From Sceloporus undulatus (Eukaryota; Chordata; Lepidosauria; Squamata; Phrynosomatidae): DNA of 64,000 nt. The translations under genes were made by a program, and so were the position numbers. Location of the stretch: positions 121,076,382 to 121,140,381 of the forward strand of contig NC_056527.1 in NCBI RefSeq assembly GCF_019175285.1. The letters run 5' to 3'. The number at the start of each line of letters is the position of its first letter. Position 1 is the stretch's first letter. This document shows, in pieces, positions 63,074 to 64,000 of the stretch. The notes under the pieces are model-generated. The model saw nothing but the letters and a program-made list of their open reading frames with translations, made no database searches and was not told the DNA's origin.

Positions 63074-64000
63074 GTACAGCCATACTTTTCTTTGCTCTTA
63101 TTTGAAGGCATAAAGCAAGGATTGACAGCCTGGGGGAGGCATGGCTGGTGGTCAGCGTCTGTGGGGTTAGGAAGTCCAAAGCATTTGCAGGGCTCTAGAT
63201 TGTTTCTAGTTTGGCAATGGAACCAGTTGCCTAGTTGTGGGGTCTCCTTCTCTGGACACCTTCAAAAATGAGTCTGGACAGCTACATGTTGGAGATCCTG
63301 AACAGAGCAGGAGGTTGGACTCACTGGTCTTTGAGGCCCCTTCCAATACTGTGATCCTGTAATAGTAAGCTTTATTGTTCCAAGCCCTAGAAGTTTGTCT
63401 TCAAACTGTCTGCTATTGCTGCTTCTTCCCTCCTCCTCCTCCTCTGGAAGGACAGCAGAACAGCTCTTCACAGGGGCACCGTTATACTTTGGTGCCTGTG
63501 TCAATAGTCACAATCCAGCAATTTAGTGTATGCCAGTCCTGCACACAGAGCCTTCTTTGTTTCTTTTCTAAATATCAGAAAGTCTCTTGGGAAGTGAAAG
63601 GTCAATATATGTGGAATAGGAAGAGACTGAGTTCTTACTGAGAATGAGTAAAGAAGCACTGAATGGGAAGCTTTAGTTTGTCGGCTTCTGAGAACGGAGA
63701 GGATTTTTCTAGAAGGCAGTAATGGTGGCCATAAATATGAGCAGCCCTAAATTAATTCATCTCTGAAGCAAACTCACAAAGAGGTTCTGTGCAAGAGCTT
63801 TGGAGCTTTTCAGCGTGGCAGAGCATCTCTGTGTGATGTTGTCTTTTAGTTTATGTAGTAAGAGAAATGGGTTGGAGTTGGTCTTTGCTGAAGTAAGTAG
63901 CTCAGTTTTCAGAATCCGACCCAAGAGGCTGGAGTTTATATGAAAAGGGCATCATATCTGGGTCTGATTTTGCGCAAGAGATGGCAGAAAGGGATAATTT
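63074..64000 (+). other. NFU1: NFU1 intron 6 (to window edge)
   Basis: Contains a CR1 3' end at 63225-63362. I searched for the next exon (expected PTVQEDGGDV and the Cys-x-x-Cys) and did not find it before 64000. Confidence 0.75.
63225..63362 (+). mobile_element. CR1 LINE 3' end
   Basis: 'ctccttctctggacaccttc', 'gcaggaggttggactcactg', 'cccttccaatactgtgatcc', the standard CR1 closing text. Confidence 0.85.

Overview
This window is vertebrate chromosomal DNA. It carries two same-strand genes in tandem: essentially the whole coding sequence of AAK1 (AP2-associated kinase 1), followed about 1-1.5 kb downstream by the first six exons of NFU1 (mitochondrial iron-sulfur scaffold), which runs off the right edge. 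The same order and relative orientation (AAK1 upstream of NFU1, same strand) is known from human 2p13. The interspersed repeats point to a squamate reptile, probably an iguanian lizard: a tRNA-derived SINE with a 'cctcagaggaaggca' core, a Sauria-SINE-like copy with a 'tgctattgctat' tail, CR1 3' ends, L2-like and BovB/RTE-like fragments, and many short palindromic DNA transposons. The species call is inference; the gene calls rest on reading exon by exon with intact splice phases.

Layout. 1-1225: GC- and GA-rich 5' region with a probable non-coding first exon, then the start-codon exon. 1226-15305: a 14 kb first coding intron full of repeats. 15306-23181: seven exons that complete the kinase domain (exons 2-8). 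24118-27614: exons 9-12, the linker and the Gln/Pro-rich region. 30079-44098: exons 13-20, carrying NPF, DPF and DLL-type endocytic motifs. 45260-45354: terminal exon of the short form (957 aa by my count; human is 961), followed by a 3' UTR to about 47.83 kb. 52249-53354: an alternative, much longer terminal exon in the same splice phase that gives a 1294-aa form matching the reported AAK1L type of isoform. A long repeat-poor probable 3' UTR follows to about 57.94 kb. 58.03-58.95 kb: short intergenic spacer of repeats. 58.96-59.13 kb: compact NFU1 promoter. 59135-63073: NFU1 exons 1-6. The exons with the Cys-x-x-Cys cluster ligand lie beyond the window.

How the genes work. AAK1 is a Numb-associated-kinase-family Ser/Thr kinase that phosphorylates the mu2 subunit of AP-2 in clathrin-mediated endocytosis; its long unstructured tail binds AP-2, EH-domain proteins and clathrin. 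NFU1 acts in the mitochondrial matrix in late Fe-S cluster delivery to lipoate synthase and complexes I/II. The two genes are neighbours but not functionally coupled, and no operon-like logic applies.

I see no new multi-gene system. The most interesting items are the alternative AAK1 tail exon with four D-x-F-x-x-A-P-F repeats, two long near-perfect hairpins in AAK1 introns 6 and 19, a transposon remnant sitting directly on the exon-13 splice donor, a tandem (NAGNAG) acceptor at exon 20, and several nested transposon insertions with readable target-site duplications.
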